This document shows positions 35,182 to 43,064 of a stretch of DNA of 43,064 bases, piece after piece; the first letter of the stretch is position 1, and the number at the start of each line of letters is the position of its first letter. Source of the stretch: Candidatus Limnocylindrales bacterium. GTDB taxonomy: Bacteria > Chloroflexota > Limnocylindria > Limnocylindrales > CSP1-4. The notes under the pieces were generated by a model that saw only the letters and a program-made list of their open reading frames with translations, was not told where the DNA came from and did no database searches. The position numbers were made by a program, and so were the translations under genes. The stretch is from NCBI GenBank assembly GCA_025450915.1, contig JANWLH010000055.1:1-43064 (forward strand), written 5' to 3'.

Positions 35182-36054
35182 CTACCTGGCGACCATTGGG
35201 TCTGCCGGCGTAGCTGCCGTCGCGCTGGGGATCCGATGGATGGTGCGGGCCGCCCATAGGACCGCTAGTGCCATCGGGAGGAGGGCGAGGATCTCGGCCC
35301 GCATCGACGGGGCCTCAAGGGACACGCTCAAGTCGAGCACGACGCTACCCGTCAGGGTCACCGCCAGGCCGATGGCGCCGATCCGGCCAAGCGCCAGACC
35401 CCGACCGACAAACGTCGGGTCTGGTGCCTGGGCCCCGATCATCCGCACGGCACACCCTGTGCCAACCGCCCAGGCAAGGACGGCTAGGAGCAGGAACTGG
35501 CCGCCATCCGCGAGGTTCTCCATCCCGGCGCCTGCCATCCGAACCAGCCAGACAAAGGCCGCGGCGACGACCAGCCCGACACCGAACGTGAGTGCCAGCT
35601 CGCCCCGCTGCTTCCCTCGCCGCCTGGTGGCCGCCGCAACGAGGACAGCGCCGGCCAGGATCGCCACCAGACTCAAGGCACCTACGACCTGAACGAAGCT
35701 GATCGCACGACCAATGTCAACGTGAACCAGAAGGTCGTTCGCGTCACCGATCGAGGAGCGCAAGCGGACGCTGAGCACTGCCGCCCAAGCCAGGGCAAAG
35801 GCAACGCCCGCGAGCAGCAACGAGACGAAGCTGGATCGCAGGTGGCCCGAACTCGAGGTCAACTCGCTTATTGCGAGTTCGGAGTGTCGCTGAGCATCGA
35901 ACGCACCGAGCGCAAGATCGACCACCGTCGATAGCGTGAGCCGGTGCTGATCGAGGGCATCGTCGAGCTCAGCACCGTAGCGTGCCCGCCAGCTCGCCGG
36001 ATACACGGCGAGGATCAGTCCGCATGTCGAGCGGATAAAGCCGCTGCACTTCAT
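35182..36054 (-). CDS. Polytopic membrane protein adjacent to PadR regulator
   Basis: LILAVYPASWRARYGAELDDALDQH N-terminal motif typical of PadR-linked membrane proteins, then several TM segments. 4-bp overlap with the PadR-like ORF. Confidence 0.8.
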   Translation of the reverse strand: MKCSGFIRSTCGLILAVYPASWRARYGAELDDALDQHRLTLSTVVDLALGAFDAQRHSELAISELTSSSGHLRSSFVSLLLAGVAFALAWAAVLSVRLRSSIGDANDLLVHVDIGRAISFVQVVGALSLVAILAGAVLVAAATRRRGKQRGELALTFGVGLVVAAAFVWLVRMAGAGMENLADGGQFLLLAVLAWAVGTGCAVRMIGAQAPDPTFVGRGLALGRIGAIGLAVTLTGSVVLDLSVSLEAPSMRAEILALLPMALAVLWAARTIHRIPSATAATPADPMVAR

Positions 36055-36377
36055 GGCCGCACCTTCGAAAGCACGCCGTCCGTTCGTTCCCGCCCGATAG
36101 CGAGGACACGCTCCATGGTTGCGAGCCGTGCCTCGAGCACGGCGTGACCTGCCGGGGTGAGCGCATAGGGCCGTCGTCGGCCCGCGGGCTCGAGCGCGAC
36201 GATCAGGCCCTCATGCTCGAGTCGGGCGAGCGCCCCGTATAAGGTGCCGGGCTCGAACCGGACATGGCTGAAGCCGGTGATGTCCTCGAGGATCCCATAG
36301 CCGTGCTTCTCGCCGCCGGCGAGACTGGCCAGGATCAGGAGGCCCGGGTCGGAGAGCCGCCCGATCTCGTTGTCCAC
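36051..36377 (-). CDS. PadR-family transcriptional regulator
   Basis: LLILASLAGGEKHGYGILEDITGFSHVRFEPGTLYGALARLEHEGLIVALEPAGRRRPYALTPAGHAVLEARLATMERVL. Confidence 0.95.
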   Translation of the reverse strand: MDNEIGRLSDPGLLILASLAGGEKHGYGILEDITGFSHVRFEPGTLYGALARLEHEGLIVALEPAGRRRPYALTPAGHAVLEARLATMERVLAIGRERTDGVLSKVRP

Positions 36378-36622
36378 GCTGCACCTCTAGTCAGTCACGC
36401 GTAGTAAGTGCAACTGAGTATATGGCCGTCAATCCAGGTGTCAAGCGGCGAACGATCTCCGCGGCCTCGCACCATGAGTGCGTGGCCGGTAGCGCAGAGA
36501 GAGCGCTCCAGTCCTGAACTGATCGTCCGGCCACGTAGTCGTTCGTGAACCGCTGGGCAGGAGGGAGCCCAGGACGCAATATGCCCGCGATCCCGGCTCT
36601 GGCCACTCTCCGGCCGCGACGC

Positions 36623-37105
36623 CTAGGTCGAGCTCGCCCCGTACTCAAGGTCGAGACTGTCGGTCCGATCACCCCAGCTCAACGTGAAGCGCCAGCAGCC
36701 AGCCGCCGGTAGGTCCACGATCGACGGACCCGGCCCACCGGCGACCGACCGTTTCACGGGATCACCAACGGCCGTCGCCCCGTCCATCCGCTGGGCGCTG
36801 ATATCAAGTCGATCGGCCACCGTTGGCTCATGCATGACCCACAGGATCTTGTTGTTTCGGAGCTTAGAGGGTGGCGCTTGGAGTGGGAATCCGAAGACGA
36901 GCGCGGCGATTTCGCCGGAGCGTCCGACCTCGTAGGGCATCGTCGGCGCAGGGTCGCTGAACCCAGCTCGTGCCCATCCGGGCAACACCGCGGTCACGAC
37001 ATTGGGACTGCACGCCGACCCGCCCGGACTGGGTGATACGACCGGCGCGGACTGCCCACAACCCGCGATGACGAGCGCAGCGAGAAGGAGTGCAAAGCCT
37101 CGCAT
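36623..37105 (-). CDS. Putative lipoprotein
   Basis: MRGFALLLAALVIAGCGQSAPVVSPSPGGSACSP... lipobox VIAGC; DLPAAGCWRFTLSWGDRTDSLDLEY. Confidence 0.75.
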   Translation of the reverse strand: MRGFALLLAALVIAGCGQSAPVVSPSPGGSACSPNVVTAVLPGWARAGFSDPAPTMPYEVGRSGEIAALVFGFPLQAPPSKLRNNKILWVMHEPTVADRLDISAQRMDGATAVGDPVKRSVAGGPGPSIVDLPAAGCWRFTLSWGDRTDSLDLEYGASST

Positions 37106-37453
37106 GATGCCGATTGTATGCAGCGAGTCGAGACTGAGTTCAGGAGCGCTTCGACGTTTCCATTGATCTAATCGGCCAGCCTCGTCGCCATCGGCGGGCC
37201 GAGTCGGGCTGGCGAGGAGCCCGATGATCCTCGGGGCGTCGCCAAAGATGCGGAAGAGGGAGCGGGTCCCCGACGGCATCTCGTCTTTGAGCCCGCCGTC
37301 GTCCGCGGGCAGGAGGTCAATCCGTGCCCGAGCATCGGCGCGTTGGTGCTGCTCCACGGCTTAACCATAGCGACCGGGGCGACCGGCACGATGAACCCAT
37401 CGTCGCACCCGTAGCTGCCCCAGGCGGCAGGCTCCGCTGGTCGCGATTGGCCG

Positions 37454-38266
37454 TCAGCTGGATGCTAGGGTCGGAGGACCGAGGAGGTTCCGAAGGTCGG
37501 GTAGAGGCATATCCGGAGCCGATCTCCTCGTTCGAGCCAAGTCCAGGAATCTCTGGGCGAGGGCAACCACCTCGTCAGGAGTCAGCCCCAAGCCGCGCAG
37601 TGAGATCGGGATCCGGTCACGCGGAGTGAAGAAGGAGCCCAAGAAGGACGCAGCACCAGCACCGCCAGACCGGACGACCGCACCAGGATCCGAGAGGAGC
37701 ACATAGAGTTGCGGGCTGCCTGACCGGTCCCAACGGGCGACCGAGCCGAAAGCAACCCAAGGGATGTACGTCGTTGCTCCGGCCCAGCTCAACGTGAGAC
37801 CGACCGCGGCAAACGTCAGCTTGTCCGCTCCCTTCGAGTTGCCGCGGATCCGGATCGCCAGCACAGCTGCGAAATAGGCTGCCCCCAAACCGACGATGGC
37901 GCGAGCCCCGAGCGAGTCGATGCCCGCTTCGGGTCGTGGCACGAGGGCAAACACTACTGCCCCCGCGGTCACGCCGAGCCCGCTGATCACCCGCAGAACG
38001 GGGTTTAGCCTGCGGTACGCAAGAATCACCGCCGGGGCCGGCGAGCCGTCAGGGAGTGCCGTCGTCCCAGAAACCGGGCCGGTCGGGGGCGGAGCCAGCG
38101 CCTGAGCGACAAGTACAGAGCCGAGGCCGACGCCGAAGAAGAGGACGCAGAACCAGCCGATCACCCGGGCTCCTTGATCACCGGCCACACCGAACGCGAG
38201 GCCGACAATCAAGAACGCGAGCGTCAAAGCCGGTAGGAACCACCGGGTGGCAACCAAGCGAGTCAC
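37454..38266 (-). CDS. Membrane protein (hypothetical)
   Basis: VTRLVATRWFLPALTLAFLIVGLAFGVAGDQGARVIGWFCVLFFGVGLGSVLVAQAL...LGVTAGAVVFALVP...IVGLGAAYFAAVLAIRIRG...LYVLLSDPGAVVRSGG. Confidence 0.7.
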   Translation of the reverse strand: MTRLVATRWFLPALTLAFLIVGLAFGVAGDQGARVIGWFCVLFFGVGLGSVLVAQALAPPPTGPVSGTTALPDGSPAPAVILAYRRLNPVLRVISGLGVTAGAVVFALVPRPEAGIDSLGARAIVGLGAAYFAAVLAIRIRGNSKGADKLTFAAVGLTLSWAGATTYIPWVAFGSVARWDRSGSPQLYVLLSDPGAVVRSGGAGAASFLGSFFTPRDRIPISLRGLGLTPDEVVALAQRFLDLARTRRSAPDMPLPDLRNLLGPPTLASS

Positions 38267-38358
38267 CGCCGAACCATCAGTCTCCCTCGAGCCCACGTCA
38301 AGGTTGGGCGACCACAATCCCCGGCATCGCCATGCACGATGAACGGATCGTGCCTCTG

Positions 38359-39054
38359 TCACGCCTTACGTTTTGCGCCAACAGGCCGCCCGAGCTCCCG
38401 GTCGATCGCATTCGCCGCCCGCGTCTCTCCAGCTCGTCGGAGGGCATCAATGGCTTTGTCGAGGATCCCGGTAACGTGGGCGAGCTCCTCCCGGAGCGCC
38501 TTTGCCTCGTCCCAGCGCTCCAGCTCGGCAGCGCCGCACCAGGCTCGCAGGATGTCGCGGCAGGGCTTGCAATGCTCGGCGTCGTACTCCTGGCAGCGTT
38601 CGGGAGGCACGAGCTGGGGCGGCTCGCCACGCCACTCGACGTACCGCCCATGGAGGGCCTCGTCGCGGGCCTTGGCTTCCTCCTTCTCGACGTAGCGAAG
38701 GATCGGATCGGGATCCCGACTTGCGGCTCGAGCCGCGATCGATCGAGCGATCGCCCATGGAGCCACCAGCCAGCCGTCTTCGATGAACGAGAGTTCGCTG
38801 GCAAACGAGTCAGTACTCGCGTCGAGGAACATGGCGAGCGCTTCTGGATCCGGGATCGTCACCGTCGTGCATCGTCCCTCCCAGCCCATCACTGCCAGAC
38901 GCGGGTCAATGAGCTTGTCGAAGACCGTCGAGGCAGCCGAACTCCCGGGTGAATCGCCAGTCTCGGAAGCATCAAGGAGCGCGTCCCATCGCGCCTCGCG
39001 AGCCCGGAAGGTCTCGAGTCCTGACCAGAGGCACTTGAGCCGACCGGTCGGCAC
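38359..39054 (-). CDS. Hypothetical protein (start uncertain)
   Basis: VPTGRLKCLWSGLETFRAREARWDALLDASETGD...CQEYDAEHCKPCRDILRAWCGAAELERWDEAKALREELAHVTGILDKAIDALRRAGETRAANAI. The ORF-track start at 39165 overlaps a recombinase remnant antisense, so the start is probably internal. Confidence 0.55.
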   Translation of the reverse strand: MPTGRLKCLWSGLETFRAREARWDALLDASETGDSPGSSAASTVFDKLIDPRLAVMGWEGRCTTVTIPDPEALAMFLDASTDSFASELSFIEDGWLVAPWAIARSIAARAASRDPDPILRYVEKEEAKARDEALHGRYVEWRGEPPQLVPPERCQEYDAEHCKPCRDILRAWCGAAELERWDEAKALREELAHVTGILDKAIDALRRAGETRAANAIDRELGRPVGAKRKA

Positions 39055-39094
39055 CCACTCAGCCCGACCTTCGAACTCGTCGGCGACCCAGCTC

Positions 39095-39883
39095 GTCACC
39101 CCGGCCCTCTGGTCGGCCGCCCAGGAGACGCTCGCCCGCAATCGCCGCGTCGTTCGCAACAGCACTCGGTCGTATCTCCTGCGGGGCGTGATCCATTGCG
39201 CCGAGTGCGGCCTGACCTACATCGGCTCGCAGGCCCGGAAAGGCCGCGGCTGGTACCGCTGCGGTGGCCGGAACCGCGACCGAGGACCGCTCCAGGGCCG
39301 CTGCACCGGGCCGATGGTCCAGATGGACGCCATCGATGATGTCATCTGGGGCGACATCGAGCGCTGGCTGCGCAACCCGGGCGATGTCCTCGACGAGCTG
39401 GCCCAGGAGCGCGACTCCGGTGCCGCAGTCGCCGAGGCAGAGGCGATCACGATCCGGCGGGCCATCGCCGCGCTCGATGACCAGAAGGCCACCGCCATCA
39501 GCCTCGTCGTCCGGGCTCTGGCGCCCGAGACCGACCTCCAGCCGGAACTTGCCCGGATCGCCGCCGAGCGGTCGCGCCTCGAGGCCCGCCTGACCGCCGT
39601 GGACGGCCCAGAAGAAGACCATCTCCCCGACACGGCCACTGACCTGCTGTCAGAGGTTCGGGCCCGTCTGGACGCCGGGTTGCCGATCGAGGCGCGGCAG
39701 GAGATCGTGCGGCTGCTGGTCGGCCGGATCGTGATCCACGGCGAGACCGCTGCCGATGGCAAGAAGTCGGTCCGGGCCGTCGTCGAGTACCGCTTCCCCG
39801 GTGCACTCAATGTCCACACGGTCATTGGTTCATCGCCGCGACAACAATATTTGGGGTATCGATCCAAACAGTCCCCACCGTGA
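39095..39883 (+). pseudogene. 5'-truncated large serine recombinase (zinc-ribbon and coiled-coil C-terminal region)
   Basis: LVTPALWSAAQETLARNRRVVRNSTRSYLLRGVIHCAECGLTYIGSQARKGRGWYRCGGRNRDRGPLQGRCTGPMVQMDAIDDVIWGDIERWLRNP... Recombinase and Zn_ribbon_recom-like. No resolvase catalytic domain upstream. Confidence 0.82.
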
Positions 39884-40026
39884 CCTGAAGTACCTTGAAA
39901 ACCTCCCGTGAAATTCTGCGCTGTAAGGCACATCTTGAGTTCTGGTTAGAGCGTCAAAGAAAACCAGATTCGGGGTCATTCGAGCGTGAAGTCCACGATC
40001 AGAGCACAGCGCTCGACAAATGGAGA

Positions 40027-40065
40027 CTTGGAAGGCTGACGCTCTGCCAACTGAGCTACTCCCGC
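40027..40065 (-). other. tRNA-Gly 5'-half fragment (outer attachment site copy)
   Basis: cttggaaggctgacgctctgccaactgagctactcccgc is identical over 39 nt to 11363-11401 of the intact tRNA (anticodon loop through 5' end). Confidence 0.92.
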
Positions 40066-40122
40066 GAAGGTTGGCCTGCACGAAACGCTACCACGGCCCG
40101 CGCGCCCCAGGCCATGGTCCCT

Positions 40123-40254
40123 TTACCGGGCACCTGCTGGGCGCGCCGGCCGGACCGGCAACATGAGCGCGAGCGCCCCGTATACCAGGGCGAAGCCACC
40201 CGCCGTCAGGAGCGTCGCGACGAGCGGCTGGCCCACGCGACGCCCGGGGCGCAT
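40123..40254 (-). CDS. Possible small single-TM protein (43 aa)
   Basis: MRPGRRVGQPLVATLLTAGGFALVYGALALMLPVRPARPAGAR*; divergent from the GNAT at 40269. Confidence 0.3.
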   Translation of the reverse strand: MRPGRRVGQPLVATLLTAGGFALVYGALALMLPVRPARPAGAR

Positions 40255-40268
40255 GGCAGACTTGGAAG

Positions 40269-40724
40269 ATGACGATGGCGATCCGGACGATGAAGGTGGG
40301 CGAGGGAGCCGAGATCGTCGCGGCCGGGCACCTTTTCGACGCGCCTCCCGACCTCGCCACGGCCGAGCGCTTCCTCGTGACGCCGGGCCACCACCTCCTG
40401 ATGGCCTACGAGGACGGGTTGCCGGCCGGATTCGTCAGCGGCGTGGAGCTGACCCACCCCGACAAGGGCACCGAGATGTTCCTCTACGAGCTGGCCGTGG
40501 ACGAGACCTTCCGGCGGCGGGGCATCGGCACCGCGCTCGTTGACGAGCTGCTGGGCATCGCCCGGAACCGCGGCTGCTACGACATGTGGGTTCTGACCGA
40601 CCGCGACAACGACGCCGCCCTGGCCACGTACCGAACGACAGGAACGACCGATGAGTCGAGCCACGTGATGCTCACCTGGGACCTGCCCGAGGCTGCGCCC
40701 GGCCCAACCGAGGCAAGCGAGTGA
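40269..40724 (+). CDS. GNAT acetyltransferase, aminoglycoside AAC(3)-I-like subgroup
   Basis: MAYEDGLPAGFVSGVELTHPDKGTEMFLYELAVDETFRRRGIGTALVDELLGIARNRGCYDMWVLTDRDNDAALATYRTTG. Confidence 0.85.
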   Translation: MTMAIRTMKVGEGAEIVAAGHLFDAPPDLATAERFLVTPGHHLLMAYEDGLPAGFVSGVELTHPDKGTEMFLYELAVDETFRRRGIGTALVDELLGIARNRGCYDMWVLTDRDNDAALATYRTTGTTDESSHVMLTWDLPEAAPGPTEASE

Positions 40725-41623
40725 GGTTGCGCGGGACCTGGTACATCGTGCCGACGCCGTTCGATGCGGACGGGGAGCTCGACCTTCCGTCGCTTGGCCG
40801 GCTCGTCGAGGCGGCGATCGCCTGGGGCGTCGACGGCCTGACGGTGATGGGCGTGATGGCCGAGCCCGGCGCCCTCACCCCTGACGAACGCAACACCTGC
40901 CTGCGGGCGATCTTCGATGCGGCGGCGGGACGCTTGCCGATCGCCGTCGGTTGCTCCGGGGCCGCGCTCGCGGCGACGCTCGAGCTCGTCGGCCAGGCTC
41001 GTGGGCTCGGGGCATGCGCCGCGATGGTCGCGGCCCCGCCACTCCTGCGGAACGTCGACCAGCTGCCCGCGTACATGAAGGGCGCCGCCGCTGGTGGCTT
41101 GCCGCTGATCATCCAGGACGAGCCCAACGCGACCGGTGTCCTCCTGCCGGTGAGCATCCTCCTCGCGGCGTCGGTTGCGAGCGGCAGCAGCACGATGAAA
41201 ATCGAGGACCCGCCGACGCCGCCCAAGATCGCCCGGCTGCTGGCCGCCGACTCCAGGCTCGACCTCTTCGGCGGTCTCGGCGGGGTGTCGGCCCTCGGTG
41301 AGCTCCGCCGCGGTGCCTGCGGCACGATGACCGGCTTTGCCTACCCGGAGATCCTGCGCGGCATCCGGGAACGCCTCGATGCCGGCGATTCGCGCCGCGC
41401 GGCCCTGCTCTTCGATCGCTACCTGCCCCTGATCCAGTTCGAGGCGCAGCAGGTCGTCGGCCTGGCGATCCGCAAGGAGGTCCTCCGCCGGCGCGGGGTC
41501 TTCTCGACGCATCGCACGCGCGGCCTGGCACCGGGCCTGGACGCGACGACCGTCGAGGAGCTCGATGACCTCTTCGACCGGCTCGGGATCACGCCAGCGG
41601 CCGGGCCGTTCACGCCGGCCTGA
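40721..41623 (+). CDS. Dihydrodipicolinate synthase (DapA/NAL) family protein
   Basis: RGTWYIVPTPFDADGELDLPSLGRLVEAAIAWGVDGLTVMGVMAEPGALTPDER... candidate Schiff-base Lys in SSTMKIEDPPTP. GTGA overlap with the GNAT. Confidence 0.9.
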   Translation: MRLRGTWYIVPTPFDADGELDLPSLGRLVEAAIAWGVDGLTVMGVMAEPGALTPDERNTCLRAIFDAAAGRLPIAVGCSGAALAATLELVGQARGLGACAAMVAAPPLLRNVDQLPAYMKGAAAGGLPLIIQDEPNATGVLLPVSILLAASVASGSSTMKIEDPPTPPKIARLLAADSRLDLFGGLGGVSALGELRRGACGTMTGFAYPEILRGIRERLDAGDSRRAALLFDRYLPLIQFEAQQVVGLAIRKEVLRRRGVFSTHRTRGLAPGLDATTVEELDDLFDRLGITPAAGPFTPA

Positions 41624-41687
41624 CGGCGCGTCGTGCCGCGTCGCAGAATAGGCACGCCCACTCGCCGAGCACCTGGAGGGATGCGCC

Positions 41688-42176
41688 TTGAGTCCACTAG
41701 CGACCATCTTCCTGTTCCTGCATGTCATGGGGGCGATCGCGGCATTCGGGCCGTCGTTCGTGCTGCCGATCATCGCCAGCCAGGCGCGCAAGATGCCCTC
41801 GGGCGGGCTCTTCGGCCTGAAGCTGACCGACGTCATCGAGCGCCGCCTGATCATCCCGCTTGGCCTCTTCCAGGCCGTCACCGGCATCGGCCTGATCTGG
41901 ACAGTGGGCTTCAACCTGACCGCCACCCACTGGCTGGCGACCGGAATCGTGCTGTACGTGATCGCGATCGTCTTCGCCATCGCGGTCCAGGCGCGCACGG
42001 TCGAGTCGATGATCCACCTGGTCGAGTCCGCGCCGCCGCCCGCCCCGGGCACGCCTCCCGGGCCGCCTCCGCCGGCCTTCCTCGCCCTCGCGAAGCGCGC
42101 CCAGAACGGCGGGATCTTCCTGACCGTCCTGCTCGTGCTGATCGTCTTCTTCATGGCGGTCAAGCCGCAGTTCTAG
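41688..42176 (+). CDS. DUF2269-like integral membrane protein
   Basis: IFLFLHVMGAIAAFGPSFVLPIIASQARK...DVIERRLIIPLGLFQAVTGIGLIWTVGFNLTATHWLATGIVLYVIAIVFAI. Confidence 0.75.
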   Translation: MSPLATIFLFLHVMGAIAAFGPSFVLPIIASQARKMPSGGLFGLKLTDVIERRLIIPLGLFQAVTGIGLIWTVGFNLTATHWLATGIVLYVIAIVFAIAVQARTVESMIHLVESAPPPAPGTPPGPPPPAFLALAKRAQNGGIFLTVLLVLIVFFMAVKPQF

Positions 42177-42218
42177 GCCGCCCCGTGGCTTTGGCCCCTG
42201 GCCCGGGGCCGGCTGTCG

Positions 42219-42335
42219 GTTCTTGCCGATTAGCGCTCCCGATGCTCGTATTTTCCCGGCTTCGTCGGGGTCGCGGGCATCGGCGATCCCAAGGTTCGGC
42301 GAATACCAGCACGCCGGCCACGATTCGGCAAGAAC
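42219..42335. repeat. 117-bp structured intergenic element with 11-bp terminal inverted repeat
   Basis: GTTCTTGCCGA (42219-42229) and TCGGCAAGAAC (42325-42335). Internal CCGATGC/GCATCGG and CCCG/CGGG pairings; sits between convergent genes. Confidence 0.6.
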
Positions 42336-42336
42336 T

Positions 42337-43064
42337 CTAGGCCGTGCCGTCCGCCGTCGCCCAGATATCGGTCAGGGTGTAGCCCGTCGGGAACGGGTCG
42401 TCGGGGGCGACGACGTAGTTGGCGAAACCGGTGATCCAGCCCCGGCCGGTGATCGTCGGGACGACCGCGGGTCGATCGCCGACCTTCGCCTCGGCGACGA
42501 GCCGGCCGGTGAACGTGGTCCCGAGGATTCCCTCGTGGACGAAGTCCTCGTTGAGCGCCAGCCGGCCACGGGCGTGCTCGCAGGCCATCTTGGCGCTCGT
42601 GCCGGTGCCGCATGGCGATCGGTCGATCGCGCCCGTCCAGCTCTCGGGCCGGTCCCAGGAGGCCTGGCCCGTCGACACGATCACCGCGTTGCGCCGGGCC
42701 GAGCCGGCGCGATGGGCCTTGCCGGAGATCTGCGAGATCGTCACCCCGGTGGTGAGCTCCGGGTTCTCGGGATGCTGGACCGGGAGCTGCTCCTGGGTCG
42801 CAAGCTTGACCATCTCGCCGATCCGGACGATGTCCCGTGCCTCGTCGGGCGTGATCCGAAGCCCGAACCGCTCGGCGTCGGCGATGACGTAGAACATCCC
42901 ACCCCAGGCGACGTCGACCGTCACCGATCCCAGGTGGGGGACCTCGACGACCGCGTCGAGGTGGACCGCGAACGCGGGCACGTTCCGGAACGTGACGCTC
43001 ATCACCCGGCCGTCACGGACCTCGGCGTTGACCTCGATCAGCCCGGCCGGTGACTCGAGACGCA
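42337..43064 (-). CDS. Proline racemase / hydroxyproline epimerase family protein (N-terminus beyond window)
   Basis: WTGAIDRSPCGTGTSAKMACEHARGRLALNEDFVHEGILGTTFTGRLV is the PRAC signature DRSPCGTG; GGMFYVIADAERFGL. Confidence 0.92.
   Translation of the reverse strand, partial: RLESPAGLIEVNAEVRDGRVMSVTFRNVPAFAVHLDAVVEVPHLGSVTVDVAWGGMFYVIADAERFGLRITPDEARDIVRIGEMVKLATQEQLPVQHPENPELTTGVTISQISGKAHRAGSARRNAVIVSTGQASWDRPESWTGAIDRSPCGTGTSAKMACEHARGRLALNEDFVHEGILGTTFTGRLVAEAKVGDRPAVVPTITGRGWITGFANYVVAPDDPFPTGYTLTDIWATADGTA

Larger units (their letters stand above)
10360..40034. mobile_element. Putative composite integrative element in tRNA-Gly(TCC)
   Basis: Outer split tRNA halves (10323-10367 and 40027-40065) share the core CTTGGAAG and an intact tRNA lies inside. 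Contains a tyrosine integrase at one end plus AbiE, Replic_Relax and accessory cargo. Confidence 0.75.

Noticed and set aside
40018-40034. aaatggag shared by 40018-40025 and the 3' flank of the intact tRNA at 11323-11330, suggesting an internally deleted tRNA rather than an att half
   Set aside because: Only 8 nt match and the following base differs in context; the exact match beginning at the core CTTGGAAG, plus the complementary 3' half at 10323, is better explained by integration. Kept as a caveat.
40577-42163. 528-aa minus ORF antisense to GNAT/DHDPS/DUF2269 genes
   Set aside because: Antisense high-GC artefact; coding motifs are on the + strand.

Overview
This is a 43 kb window of high-GC bacterial DNA. 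The dominant feature is a probable integrative element of about 28.7-29.7 kb inserted in the anticodon loop of a tRNA-Gly(TCC) gene. There are three tRNA-Gly copies: a 3' half with core at 10323-10367, an intact tRNA at 11326-11401, and a core with 5' half at 40027-40065. All three share the 8-bp core CTTGGAAG. Removing the DNA between the outer copies, or between either adjacent pair, leaves a complete tRNA-Gly. This suggests a composite: a ~1.0 kb segment with no integrase, next to a ~28.7 kb segment with a tyrosine integrase. The interior carries AbiEi/AbiEii, a Replic_Relax-like protein, many small ORFs, and five same-orientation intergenic repeats that separate five small ORFs. It also carries a NatAB-like ABC transporter and a metal/ion-transport island: an ArsR regulator with a candidate operator, an MgtE_N-like protein, two Nramp-like proteins lacking the canonical DPGN and MPH motifs, two DUF1003-type proteins, a ZnuA-like binding protein and a Fur-family regulator. 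A HEPN-like protein, a PadR pair and a truncated serine recombinase complete it. The flanking chromosome encodes FMN-binding and ferric-reductase-like proteins, a two-component system, a dimethylglycine/sarcosine dehydrogenase-like protein with EtfBA, GNATs, a DHDPS-family protein and a proline-racemase family protein. Three genes show internal frameshifts. All calls come from reading sequence and motifs; no database search was run.
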